From contig NZ_JALLIN010000038.1 in assembly GCF_023630175.1 (NCBI RefSeq), positions 1 through 64,000 on the forward strand: DNA of 64,000 nt, in the 5' to 3' direction. A program made the position numbers and the translations under genes. Below, one piece after another: positions 51,816 to 61,400 of the stretch. The notes beneath the pieces are model-generated. The model ran no database searches and had not been told where the DNA came from. It worked only from the letters and a program-made list of their open reading frames with translations. Positions within the stretch are counted from its first letter, which is position 1, and every line of letters starts with the position of its first letter. The DNA is from Streptomyces cellostaticus (GTDB lineage: Bacteria; Actinomycetota; Actinomycetes; Streptomycetales; Streptomycetaceae).

Positions 51816-52352
51816 CTACCTCAGAGGGAAGGAGGCCCGCTGCCGCCACCGTGTCCCGTCGTGGACCAGCAGATCGACCGACGAGACCTGCGCGACGAAG
51901 GGGAGACCGGTGAGCAGATCGGCCTCGGCCTTCTCCAGCACAGCCTCGCTTTGGCCCTGGGCGATGGTCAGATGCGGAACAACATCGTCGAACTGCCCGC
52001 CGAATGGAGGGTATTCCGGCCACCGCTCCACGATCGCCTCTGTGAGACGCCTGAAGCCAGTCTCCGATTCCGGGGCGACATACAGCACTCCAGGGAACCG
52101 GCCGCAGTGGTCGAACCGGGCCTCGAAGGACTGGTGTCGGCCCAGGACCTCGCCGACGGCGGCGCAGACACCCTCGTCAATGAGGCTCGTGTCGAGGAAC
52201 GGGAAGAGCACGGTGACATGCGCCGGAACGCCCGCACCGGCCGAGGGGTCAAACCGGTCACGCCACGCTCGCACCAACGGCTCCGCCTCCGGGACCCTCA
52301 CGATCAGCCCCGACTGCCCTGCCCGGAATCCCTGCGCGTCGTCATCCGCCAT
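51816..52352 (-). CDS. 2'-5' RNA ligase family (2H phosphoesterase) protein
   Basis: A 178-residue two-histidine phosphoesterase. The two H-x-T/S motifs are HVTVLFPF (about residue 45) and HLTIAQGQ (about residue 127), with the usual strand spacing. Family members hydrolyse or form 2',5' or cyclic phosphodiester bonds in RNA or nucleotides. It is full length with no fused domain. It stands alone between IS fragments and is intact. Confidence 0.88.
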   Translation of the reverse strand: MADDDAQGFRAGQSGLIVRVPEAEPLVRAWRDRFDPSAGAGVPAHVTVLFPFLDTSLIDEGVCAAVGEVLGRHQSFEARFDHCGRFPGVLYVAPESETGFRRLTEAIVERWPEYPPFGGQFDDVVPHLTIAQGQSEAVLEKAEADLLTGLPFVAQVSSVDLLVHDGTRWRQRASFPLR

Positions 52353-52699
52353 CGCATCTGTCTATCAGCAGACCACATCCGGCGGCGCCCCGAATGAATC
52401 GCCGCCTTGCCGAGGAAGGACGGAGCACGACCCAGGCGCACCGGTGGGGAGAAATCACCGTGACAGATCATGCCCGCGAGATCACCAAGGGGGGCCACGT
52501 CCCGCTGTCGACCGGGGCCGGCTCACATTGTCGAAGCGGGGATGGGTTGGGAGTCACGTCAAGGCGGTACGGGTAGGCGGTGCCCCAGTCGTGCGCGGTA
52601 ACCCCTGTGGGATGCGCGCTTGGGCCGTCAGGCGGGTGTCCACGCGCTCTCCAGCCAGCGGGACGCACGAACAATCGTCAAGAGCTGCGGGCAGGTGGG
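52353..52699. other. Gene-free stretch between 2H phosphoesterase and HTH gene
   Basis: A stretch of 347 bp. Short frames such as 52394-52576 have no family match. No hairpin or repeat stands out. Confidence 0.35.
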
Positions 52700-52981
52700 C
52701 TAGAAGAAGCCGATGGTGTCCTTGAGGAGCCGCAGGGCCTTTGCAGGGATTGTCGCGTTGTCGCGCCATCTCTTCTCGGCCTGCACGCTGATGACGGTGA
52801 CGCCCGCGTTTCCGGCCGGGTTCTCGGCTGGCGACAGGTGACCGCAGGCGATCAGGACGCCGATGCGGCAGACGGCGACGCCCAGTTGCCGGGCGGCCTC
52901 GGGCTGGGACAGCCACGCGTCGTCTTCCACCCGGACAGCCCGCAGCAGATTGGAGCAGCGGCGCTGGTCTGGCGCGATCAT
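52700..52981 (-). CDS. Small HTH DNA-binding protein
   Basis: A 93-residue protein with an excisionase/MerR-like helix-turn-helix: DAWLSQPEAARQLGVAVCRI, GVLIACGHLSPAENPAGNAG, then VTVISVQAEKRWR and a helical end. Similar small proteins occur in mobile and accessory DNA of Streptomyces. Its ATG overlaps the stop of the IS256 remnant by one base. The first 20 residues (IAPDQRRCSNLLRAVRV) might therefore derive from a fusion junction. Target unknown. Confidence 0.55.
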   Translation of the reverse strand: MIAPDQRRCSNLLRAVRVEDDAWLSQPEAARQLGVAVCRIGVLIACGHLSPAENPAGNAGVTVISVQAEKRWRDNATIPAKALRLLKDTIGFF

Positions 52982-53635
52982 CAGGCGATCCTCGCTTCAG
53001 GCCGCTCCGTCAGGACGACCTTCTCGAAGCGGGCGCCAGCGCGGACCAGGGCGACGAGGTGCGCTCCCCTGATCGCGCGCCGGCGGGTCTGGGCGGACTC
53101 GACGAGCTTGAAGACCATCGGAAGGGCCGCGGCCGGACTGCCGGCGCGGTCCCTGCGTTGTAGATCTCCTGCACCGCCCTCGTCGCGCCCGGCTGTGCGG
53201 ACTGCGGCAGGGCGTTCGCGACGTGCCGGGCCCTGTGGACCCGGCACCGCTGATGGCGTCCGGCCGGGAAGACCTCCGCCGGCGCCTTCCTCAGCCAGCC
53301 TCATCGCGCCGTCGCCGACGACCAGTTCGGGATCGCGCATGCCGCGTCTGCGGCAGTCGCGCAGCGGGTCGGCCCACCCCTCGGCCGACTCGCGCAGCCC
53401 CTCGGCCGGCGCGATCAGTTCCTCGGTGCCGTCCTGGCACACCCCCATCAGCACCAGGACGCACGAGTGCGCCTGCTCGAGACGGACCTTGGGGTGCACC
53501 CCGTCGGCCCACACGTAAACGTGGTCGCTGTCGGCTGGGTCGCGCTGCGAGCATCCCGCGGGCGTCCTCGCGCACGATCCCGTCGATCAGGGAGCGGACT
53601 CGGTGGAACCGTCGGTATTCACTACGCTGAGCCAC
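52981..53635 (-). pseudogene. IS256-family transposase remnant
   Basis: Joined frames read AQRSEYRRFHRVRSLIDGIV, REDARGMLAA, a shift near 53540, then WADGVHPKVRLEQAHSCVLV, LMGVCQDGTEELIA and WADPLRDCRRRGMRDPELVV. A long internal loss jumps to MVFKLVESAQTRRRAIRGAH and LVALVRAGARF. These are the catalytic and C-terminal blocks of IS256 (mutator-type) transposases; the central His/Glu block is deleted. It cannot be active. Confidence 0.82.
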
Positions 53636-53862
53636 GGGTGTGCCCTCCCGCCCCGCGCTGCGAACGCCAGCCTACTCGGTGACCATCAAAGCATCATTCG
53701 GGAAGGTACGTCCTCTGCGTCCTCCCACGGCCGATCCACAGGTCTTGAGCATTGCCCGGGGGCCCCGGCTTATACCCTGCACTCATTCGACGATCGGACG
53801 ATCACGGGTACGGGCCCACGGGCACGGGGCGGGCGTCCAGGGGCGGGAGCGCGGGGACTTCA

Positions 53863-55416
53863 ATGAGTGACGAACATCCGATACAGAGCCGCAGACAGGG
53901 CCTCTCGGTCGGTGCGCGCATCATCGCCGGGGTCGTCCTCGTCGCGATCGGGGCCGTCAGCGCCTGGCTCCAGCACGACCCTCCCGGCCGGAGTGCGCAG
54001 CCGCGTACGGAGTTCACCGCGAACAACCCGCCCGCGGGTCTGCCCACCGCGCTCACCACCGGCCAGCACCTCCACTGGTCCCGCTGCACCTCGCCGCCCA
54101 GCGCGCGCACGGGCTACGACTGCGCCGCCATGAAGGCCCCCCTCGACTACCGGAAACCGGACGGCAGGACCATCGACGTCGCCCTGGTCCGCCGCAAGGC
54201 CACCGGCCCGAACGCCCGGCGCATCGGCTCGCTCGTCCTCAACTTCGGCGGCCCCGGCGTGTCCGGCGTGAGCGGACTGCCCGAGCTCCTCGACCAGTAC
54301 AAGCCGCTCCTCGACCGCTACGACCTGGTCTCCTTCGACCCGCGCGGCGTTGGCGCGACCATCCCCGTGCGCTGCGGGAAGACCGCGGACGACACCGGCT
54401 ACGACGGGGCCGGCGCCTGCGCCGAGCACTCGGGGGCGCTCCTCCCGTACGTCGGCACCTCGCACACCGCGCGCGACCTCGACCTGATGCGCTATCTCCT
54501 CGGCGACGAGCGGCTGCACTACTTCGGCGTCTCGTACGGAACGGCGCTCGGCGCGGTCTACGCCCACCTGTACCCGTCGCACGTCGGACGGCTCGTCCTC
54601 GAGGCGTCCGTCGATCCGACCGAGGACCTCGACGAGGAGCAGGTGTCGCAGGTCAAGGCGGTTCAGGCGGCGTTCGACCGCTTCGCTGCACACTGCGCGG
54701 CCCGTATCCGCCGCTGCCCGACCGGCGACGGTCCCGAGGAGGCCGCGCGACGCATGGCGCGCCTGGCCGACCGCCTGGAGAAGAAGCCCGCCCCGGCCGG
54801 CGGCGGAAGGGATCTCGACGCCAACGGTCTCGCGTACGCCGTCAGCGACCATCTCGACCTCGGCGCAGACGGCTGGTCGCCGCTCGCCAAGGCCCTCACC
54901 GCGCTGATCGACCGCAACGACGGCCGTCCGCTGAGCAAGGGCGCGCACGGCACGGGCTCCGCCGACCGCGCGGCGACCCCGCGCGACAGCAGCCGCGCCG
55001 CCCAGACCGCGATCACCTGCGCGGACTCCAGCCTGCGCCCCGGCTTCGAACGCCTCGACAGGGACGGGGCACGCATCAAGGCCGCCTCACCCGTCTTCGG
55101 CGCTGCCTGGTCCTCCGGCGTCTACCTCTGCTACGACTGGCCGTTCGACGGCGAGCGCGCCACGCCTCAGGTGAACGCCGACGGCGCGGCACCCGTCCTG
55201 GTGGTCGGTGGCACCGGCGACCCGACCACCCCATACCCCGGCGCCCGCCACATGGCCCGCGCCCTGGGCGACGGCGTCGGCGTGCTCCTGACGGCCGAGG
55301 AGGAGGGCCACGGCACATACCCGCAGAACCGCTGCGTCACGGAGACGGTCGACCAATACCTCCGCACGGGCCGCACTCCGGCCCCGGGGACGGTGTGCCG
55401 GGGCAGCATGTCCTGA
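53863..55416 (+). CDS. Membrane-anchored serine hydrolase (tripeptidyl-aminopeptidase/SlpD-like)
   Basis: A 517-residue alpha/beta-hydrolase with an N-terminal anchor or signal (SVGARIIAGVVLVAIGAVSA). The oxyanion segment is LVLNFGGPGVSG, the nucleophile elbow YFGVSYGTALG, the acid VVGGTGDPTTPYPG, and the His EEEGHGTYPQNRC. The TAP-like C-terminal domain is present. Such enzymes trim N-terminal tripeptides or cleave esters outside the cell. ATG 53863 begins the natural protein; the upstream frame is low complexity. Full family length. Confidence 0.9.
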   Translation: MSDEHPIQSRRQGLSVGARIIAGVVLVAIGAVSAWLQHDPPGRSAQPRTEFTANNPPAGLPTALTTGQHLHWSRCTSPPSARTGYDCAAMKAPLDYRKPDGRTIDVALVRRKATGPNARRIGSLVLNFGGPGVSGVSGLPELLDQYKPLLDRYDLVSFDPRGVGATIPVRCGKTADDTGYDGAGACAEHSGALLPYVGTSHTARDLDLMRYLLGDERLHYFGVSYGTALGAVYAHLYPSHVGRLVLEASVDPTEDLDEEQVSQVKAVQAAFDRFAAHCAARIRRCPTGDGPEEAARRMARLADRLEKKPAPAGGGRDLDANGLAYAVSDHLDLGADGWSPLAKALTALIDRNDGRPLSKGAHGTGSADRAATPRDSSRAAQTAITCADSSLRPGFERLDRDGARIKAASPVFGAAWSSGVYLCYDWPFDGERATPQVNADGAAPVLVVGGTGDPTTPYPGARHMARALGDGVGVLLTAEEEGHGTYPQNRCVTETVDQYLRTGRTPAPGTVCRGSMS

Positions 55417-55548
55417 TGCCCGTACGACTCCGCCGGGCGGCCGTCAGCACACCGGTTCGCTCGCAGGTGCCGCGGGCATGCGCCATCACGCCACCCGGTC
55501 CACACAGGGGAGGATTGAATCCCTCCTCCATCCCGTGCCCACCGGCCC

Positions 55549-55578
55549 GCCCGTCCGCACCGTGTGTCGCGGACGGGC
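55549..55578. terminator. Terminator hairpin after the serine hydrolase
   Basis: GCCCGTCCGC (55549-55558) pairs perfectly with GCGGACGGGC (55569-55578) around a 10-nt loop, between convergent genes ending at 55416 and 55607. Confidence 0.7.
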
Positions 55579-55606
55579 AGCCGATGGCGCCGACTTCGTC
55601 GGCCGG

Positions 55607-56248
55607 TCACCTCAGTGAGACCGCGTCCCCGGCGGACGTGACCCGCGCCGTCGTCGTGGTGCCGGGAAAGTGCCAGCGCCAGCGACCGGCCGAGGTAGCC
55701 GTGACCTTGGCGGTGAGCTTCCCGGAATCGCCCGTCCGCACCGTCTTCACTGTGCGGTAGTGGGCGGCGCCGGTCGCCTTGAACTGGAGCTTCACGTCCT
55801 GGCCGGCGAACCCGTGGTACTTCAGGTGCTCCCAGTTCGCCCGGGTCAGCTTGCCGGAGACGGTGAGCCTGGCGCCCTTGGCGACGGGCTCGGGCGCGGC
55901 ATCCGCGGTGAGCTTGGAGGCACGCTTCATCCTGAACTCGGCGATGTCGTCAGCGATCCAGTAGTCGCCGTCGTTCGCCTTGACCGTGGCGTTGACCTGC
56001 CAAAGGCCCGCCGCGTGGTCGACGTCCTCGGGCAGGCTGCCGGGAAGCCACTGCGGCGCTGTCGTCATGGTGGCCGTGCACACCGAGGTGGTGTGGCTCT
56101 TCTTCACGCACTTGGTGCCGGTCCAGTCGCTGAAGCCCCAGCCGTTGCTCTTGTTGAACACGCTGACGTGCGACAGACCCTTCACCCCGGAGTTGTCCCG
56201 GATGGTGATGGCGATCGGGTAGGTGACGCGCCGGGCCAAACACCGCAA
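55607..56248 (-). pseudogene. C-terminal part of a secreted protein, N-terminus lost
   Basis: The frame holds a typical exported Streptomyces protein body (YPIAITIRDNSGVKGLSHVS, WGFSDWTGTKCVKKSHTTSV, VTVSGKL-like Ig or jelly-roll strands at the end). It has no signal peptide: the first residues MRCLARRV are encoded across a junction at about 56224-56235. Native sequence seems to resume at VTYPIAIT. Two Cys (in GTKCVK and SVCTATM) likely pair. As it stands it lacks export information and is probably dead. Confidence 0.6.
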
Positions 56249-56660
56249 CCTCGCCCGCTACCTCTTTCTCCACCCGGCCGCGCGAAACCTCTTCGGCGAC
56301 TGGGACCGTCAGATCACCGGCTGCGTCGCCCGGCTGCGCGCCGTCGCCGGCACCGCCCCCGACGCTCCTGACCTGACGAACCTGGTCGGTGAACTTCTCC
56401 TCAAGAGCCCCGACTTCGCTCGGCTGTGGGAGCGATACGAGGTCGCCGGCCGCAAGCCCGCGCAGAAGACCTTCAACCATCCCCGCGTCGGCACGGTCAC
56501 ACTCACCTCCCAGTCCATGCAGCTGGAAGGCACCCCCGGCCAGCGCATCGGCGTCTACACCGCCGAACCCGGCACCCCCGACCATGACGCCATGATGCTG
56601 CTCGACATGACCGCCTCCGCAGCCGCGCCCAGCCAGGAAGTCCCGCGCGCATCGCCCTGA
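56223..56660 (+). pseudogene. MmyB-type regulator fragment lacking its HTH
   Basis: The translation RNLARYLFLHPAARNLFGDW, VGELLLKSPDFARLWERYEV, TSQSMQLEGTPGQRIGVYTA, EPGTPDHDAMMLLD is the C-terminal ligand-binding domain of MmyB-like XRE regulators, nearly complete to its end. The N-terminal helix-turn-helix and the first part of the ligand domain are missing. It begins at the same junction (about 56224-56235) where the leftward secreted-protein fragment is cut. Confidence 0.75.
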
Positions 56661-56947
56661 CCGTTGCTCGCAGACGGTCCACACCAGCGGGCGGGCAGTT
56701 CGAGTCCGTCTGCCGCGGCGGTTTTGGCGGACGCGCTGAAGAGGGCCGTGATCAGTGCGGTGTCGTACAGGTGCATGCCTTCGGTGTCCTCGAGTCGCAG
56801 GCCTCAGAGCGTGAGACATCGGCCGTGCGCAGAGGCCGGCGTGCGACCGCACGCCCGAGTCTGAGCGGCGTGACCAGTGGCTGACGGGGCATTCGGTTGA
56901 GCGAAAGGGCAGTGGAGCTGCATGCCACGGAGTGTTTGGAGACAGAG

Positions 56948-57190
56948 ATGGTCATCGGCATCGTGATCGCCGCTTGTGTGGTTCTGGCCGTGCTGGCGTT
57001 CCTGCTTCCGCGTTTCTCGCGCCACCCGCAGAACGGAGCCCAGCGTGGCCTCGGCGCCGGCTCGCGTGCCGGATCGAAGGCGCCCGGCATCCTGGGGCGC
57101 CTGCTGGGCAAGTCGTTCAGCTCCAGCTCGCGGGCGGTGGGCCGCAGTGGTGCCGCCGGACGCCAGGCCCGCGGCCGTATGCCGTTCTGA
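56948..57190 (+). CDS. DUF6411-like small membrane protein
   Basis: An 80-residue protein with one N-terminal membrane segment (VIGIVIAACVVLAVLAFLLP). A basic cytoplasmic tail with FSRHPQNGAQRGLGAGSR, LGKSFSSSSRAVGRSG and the ending RQARGRMPF follows, matching the DUF6411 layout. Function unknown; the family is widespread in Streptomyces. ATG 56948 follows TTGGAGACAGAG. It is intact although surrounded by fragments. Confidence 0.78.
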   Translation: MVIGIVIAACVVLAVLAFLLPRFSRHPQNGAQRGLGAGSRAGSKAPGILGRLLGKSFSSSSRAVGRSGAAGRQARGRMPF

Positions 57191-57865
57191 GCCAGGGTTT
57201 GGCCGGGGTGGACGCTGGAGCGTCAAGGGCCTGCCGCGAAAGCGACGGTGGTTGTTCGGCTCCGGCATCCCACTCCCCGCGGGCGCTGTCGGGGGGCGGG
57301 GAGAGAGTGATTTCGGCTCAGAAGCCGGGCTCGCAGGGGTACTTCCGGTCGGCCTCGATCGCCACCGTCAGTCGATTCTCGGCCAAGGGCAGCGGGCAGG
57401 CGGTCCGGTCCGTGTACACGCTCACGACCCTCTACCGCGGCGCCCACAGCGGTCGGCCGGGGCGTGTCGAAGGGGGCGCAGTGGCCCGTCACGGCTCGAC
57501 GCTGGGCGGGGGGCGTGGGCGGGCCTTCCAGCGAAGGCTGTGCGTAGAGGTGCGTCCGGGGTGCCGGGGCGTACGATGTCGCATCCGTCGCGCCTGGCGA
57601 CCTCGATGACGACGCCTCCCCCCACGAGCCTGGGCGCCGCCGCGCGCGGGCGCGCCGAAGCGGCGCTCGCCACGCACCGGGTCCGAGCTGCGGCATCAGT
57701 CCTCGCACGGCCGGGGAAGCTCCCCTCACGAAGCCCCCGCAGATGGCTGGAGGCGCAACCGGGGACCGCGGTGCCTCGGTCAAATCACCCTGGATCAAGC
57801 GCAGTTGTGCCTGTGTCCGCCGCGACGGCGGGCGATCGGCGTGTGGCCGGATCCGAAACACCCGA
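57191..57865. other. Gene-poor stretch with a possible gene tail
   Basis: No full gene is supported. On the minus strand at about 57328-57427 one frame reads VYTDRTACPLPLAENRLTVA then IEADRKYPCEPGF and stops. Its composition looks like a real protein C-terminus, but the frame cannot be extended upstream. The remainder translates to Arg/Pro/Gly-rich sequence. Confidence 0.3.
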
Positions 57866-57881
57866 CCGGGTCATGACCCGG
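57866..57881. promoter_or_regulatory. Perfect 16-bp palindrome upstream of the Trypco1 operon
   Basis: CCGGGTCATGACCCGG is self-complementary over all 16 bases and lies 168 nt before the Trypco1 start. It is a good operator candidate for the conflict operon; the cognate regulator is unknown. Confidence 0.45.
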
Positions 57882-58049
57882 CCTGCACGGAGCTTCCCGC
57901 TGCGGCGCGTCGTCGTGTAGTACATGAGCACGATCAACGAGGTGCGCGTGACGACCTCGTACGTGGGCTGCCACACGAGCCTTCGGGGGGAGGCAGCCGT
58001 GCGGGGCAGTGGCGCCGGCAGGGAGCCGGTGCGGCCGAAGGGGGAAACG

Positions 58050-58424
58050 GTGGCCTATCTCGTGGAATTGCCGGTCGAGGGGGCGGACGGGCAGACGGAA
58101 CTGGTGAAGGTCCAGGTCGAGGCGAACGGCGACGGCCTGGTCAGAGTGGCCAGGCCCGGACAGGTCGTCGCGCGGGCCACACGATCGTTGGGTGAGATGG
58201 TGGCTGCGGTCAGGCCCGTCGCGCAGAACTTCGTCGAGGGCTTCCGGAACATGGCCGGCAGGCCGGACGAGATCAGCGTGGAGTTCGGCCTGACCCTGTC
58301 GGCCGAGGCCGATGTGGTCATCTCCAGCACCTCTGCGCAGGCCAACTTCAAGGTCGCGCTCGTCTGGAACAAGCCCCCGGCGCACGCCGGGAACACCACC
58401 GACGCGGACGAGGCCGCTTCGTGA
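58050..58424 (+). CDS. Trypco1 / CU044_2847 family protein (trypsin-co-occurring domain)
   Basis: A 124-residue protein of the trypsin-co-occurring type 1 family: VAYLVELPVEGADGQTELVK, then SLGEMVAAVRPVAQNFVEGF, DEISVEFGLTLSAEADVVIS and SAQANFKVALVWN. It is predicted to be a small regulator or adaptor of the linked protease-NTPase. GTG 58050 with GGGGG upstream is preferred to ATG 57924, since the extra 42 residues are outside the family. Its stop overlaps the start of the large downstream gene in GTGA (58421-58424), so the two are translationally coupled. Confidence 0.88.
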   Translation: MAYLVELPVEGADGQTELVKVQVEANGDGLVRVARPGQVVARATRSLGEMVAAVRPVAQNFVEGFRNMAGRPDEISVEFGLTLSAEADVVISSTSAQANFKVALVWNKPPAHAGNTTDADEAAS

Positions 58425-61400
58425 CTCCGGCCGGACCGGATGACGCGACTCCTGCTTGTCTGAGCTCCGACGCCTCGACGGCGGATGCCCCGGGACCGGG
58501 TCACCTGGTCTCCGCTCCCGCCGCCGACGTAGGCACCCATGCCTTGGAAGCGGCCGTGCTGCAGATCCGGGATCCCCGGGGCATGACGGTCGGCCTCGGC
58601 TTCCTGGTCTCTGACGAGCTGGCGCTGACCTGTGCGCACGTCGTCAACGCGGCGCTCGGCACATCCCCCGAGACCGCGCCCGCCGCACACGCCACCGTTG
58701 ACGTCACGCTTCCCCTGCTCCGCACCCCCGCTGGAGGCCGGCCGGAAGGCGAAGCGGTCGGTGCGTCCCACGTCACGGCGAGTATCGAGCAGTGGGTTCC
58801 GCCGCGGCCGTCGGGCGCCGGCGATGTGGCCGTGCTGCGCCTCAACGCAGCGCTGCGAGGCGGGTGGCCCGTTCGGCTGGTGGACGAACCGGACGTGTGG
58901 CGGCACCCTGCGCGGGTGTTCGGTTTTCCCGAGGGCCGTCCCGGAGGCGTGTGGCATTCCGCCCTGCTCCGCGCGCCGCAGGCCAACGGCTGGGTGCAGG
59001 CCGATCTGGCGGAGGGCGGCTACCGGGTGTCCCGCGGCTTCAGCGGCAGCCCGGTATGGGACGAGGAACTGGGCGGCGTCGTCGGCATGATGGCGCTGGC
59101 CGAGGAGGGCGAGCCCCCGGCGAGCTATCTGATCCCGTCGGCCGGCCTGCTCGACGCCTGGCCCGGACTGCGGCCCCTGGTACTGCCACCCTCGCCGTTC
59201 CGCCGGCTGCTGGCCTTCGAGGAGGAGGACGCGGCCGTCTTCCACGGCCGTCTGGCGGAGTCCGAAGCGGTCGCCGCCATGGTCGACGCCGAACGCTGGA
59301 CCGCGATCGTCGGCCCGTCCGGCTCGGGCAAGTCCTCCCTGGCCCGAGCCGGAGTCGTGCCCAGGCTACGGCCGCACGGCACGTCGGTGATCGTGCTGCG
59401 CCCCTCGGCGGGCAGTACCCCGGTGGCCGGTCTGGCCCTGGAGCTGCTGTCCCTGCTGGAACCCGGCCTGGACGAGACGGATCGGCTCGACCGCGTTCCC
59501 ACGCTCGTCCGCGTGCTGGACAGGGAGCGCGGCCTGGCCGACGTCGTCCCGCGGCTGCTCGAACGGCAGGGGAGCCGCCGGCTGCTGATCGTGATCGACC
59601 AGTTCGAGGAACTGCTCGCACGCGAGCCGGCGGCCGTCGACGATCTGGCCCGTGTTCTCTTCGACGAGACCCTCCCCGACACGGCCCGCGTGCTGACCAC
59701 CCTGCGGGCCGACTTCCTGGGCGCGGCGCTCGACCATCCGGGCCTCGGACAGGCCTTCGACGGGCAGCGGGCGTACGCGCTCGGCCCGATGCGCCCCGAC
59801 CAGCTCCGTGACATCGTCACCCTGCCGGTGGCCGCCGTACCCGGTGTGCGGTACGAACCTCACCTGGTCGACCGCATCCTCGCGGACACCGGCTCCGAAC
59901 CCGGCGCACTGCCTCTCCTCGGCTTCGCCCTCGACCAGCTCTGGCGGGAGCAGCAGCGGACGCACGGCCGGCTCACACATGAGGCGTACGAGAGGATCGG
60001 CGGCGTCACCGGCGCGTTGCACGACCATCTCGTCAGGGTCTGGGCCACGCATGTCCCCCAGGCGGACGAGGAGTGGGCGCGGCGGTTGTTCACTCGGCTG
60101 ATCCGCGTGCCCCTGGAGTCGGCTGGCGTCACCCGCCGGGTGGTCAGGCGCACCGAACTGGACGACCGGGAGTGGCGTGTCGCGCAGCGGCTGGCCACCA
60201 CCCGCCTCCTGGTCACCGGCCGGGACGCCGAAGGCACCGAGACGGTCGAACTGGCCCACGAGGCCCTGATCTCCAGCTGGGACCAGCTGGCCGGCTGGGC
60301 CGCGGAGGACCGCTCCTTCCTGGTCTGGCGGGAGTCCCTGCGTCACGACAGACGACGCTGGGACGACAGTGGACGTCCGGACGAACTGCTTCCGGCCCCG
60401 GCCGACCTGGCGAGTGCCAAGCCCTGGCTGGACGAACGCGGCGCCGAGATCACCGCCGCTGAGCACGAGTACCTGGACCTCGGACGCGCACACGGTCGTA
60501 CGCGGGCGCGCAGGCGCCGTGCGATCAGGTCCGGCTTCGGCATCCTGGTGGTGCTCGCGCTGCTGTTCGGCACGATGTTCGTGTACACCCGGCAGCAGAG
60601 CGAGCAGCGCCAGGCACTGGCCGGTTCCCGCGCCCTGACCCAGTTCTCCCAGGACCAGGCGGACTTCGATCCTGCGCTGTCGGTGAAGGTGGCGCTTGCG
60701 GCGTACGAGATCGCGCCCACGCAGGAGGCGCGCAGCCAGCTGCTCCGGCAGTACCTGGCGTACTCCGGATCCACCCGCGTGCTCTCCGGCCTGCTGGGGA
60801 CGGTGGTGCAGTTCCAGACCAGCCGGGACGGCGACGTCGTCTTCGCCAGATCGGCCTCGGCCCGCTCGACGCTCTTCGTGCACGCCCTCGACGGCACCGT
60901 GCGCAGCGAACAGTTCTCCCGCAAGCAGGTGACAGAGGTCATGGTGTCGGCCGACGGCAGCCGTGCCGCGTTCATCTGCGACGACGGCTCGGCCGGCTGG
61001 TTCCACGTGCACCCGGACGCCGACCGGCTCATCGGGGAGGTGCACGAACTGCCCGGCGTGAAGGATCTCCTCGTCTACACCTTCGAGAACAGGAGCGGGT
61101 TCGCCATGTCCGCCGACGGGCGGATCGTCGCCGCCCGCAGCAAGAGCGGCCTGGTCTGGTGGGACCTGGACAGCGGCCGGCTCGGCGGCCGGGTTCCCGC
61201 ACCGGCCGACGCCGGCGGGGGGCTGTGGGTCGGCTCCGACGACCGGAGCCTGCTGGTGGACACCCTCGCCTTCGGCGGGAACAGGAGCACGAGCGGCCTG
61301 GTCGCCGTCGACGCGTACTCCGGCAGGAGCCGGACCGTCGTGCGCGGAGCCGGCCAGGTGCTGGTCTCGGGCGACCGCACATCCGTCGTCGTCTGCCGGA

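Noticed and set aside
57223..57861. A 212-codon minus-strand frame
   Set aside because: Sequence is Arg/Pro-rich and the protein-like tail near 57330-57427 lies in a different frame.
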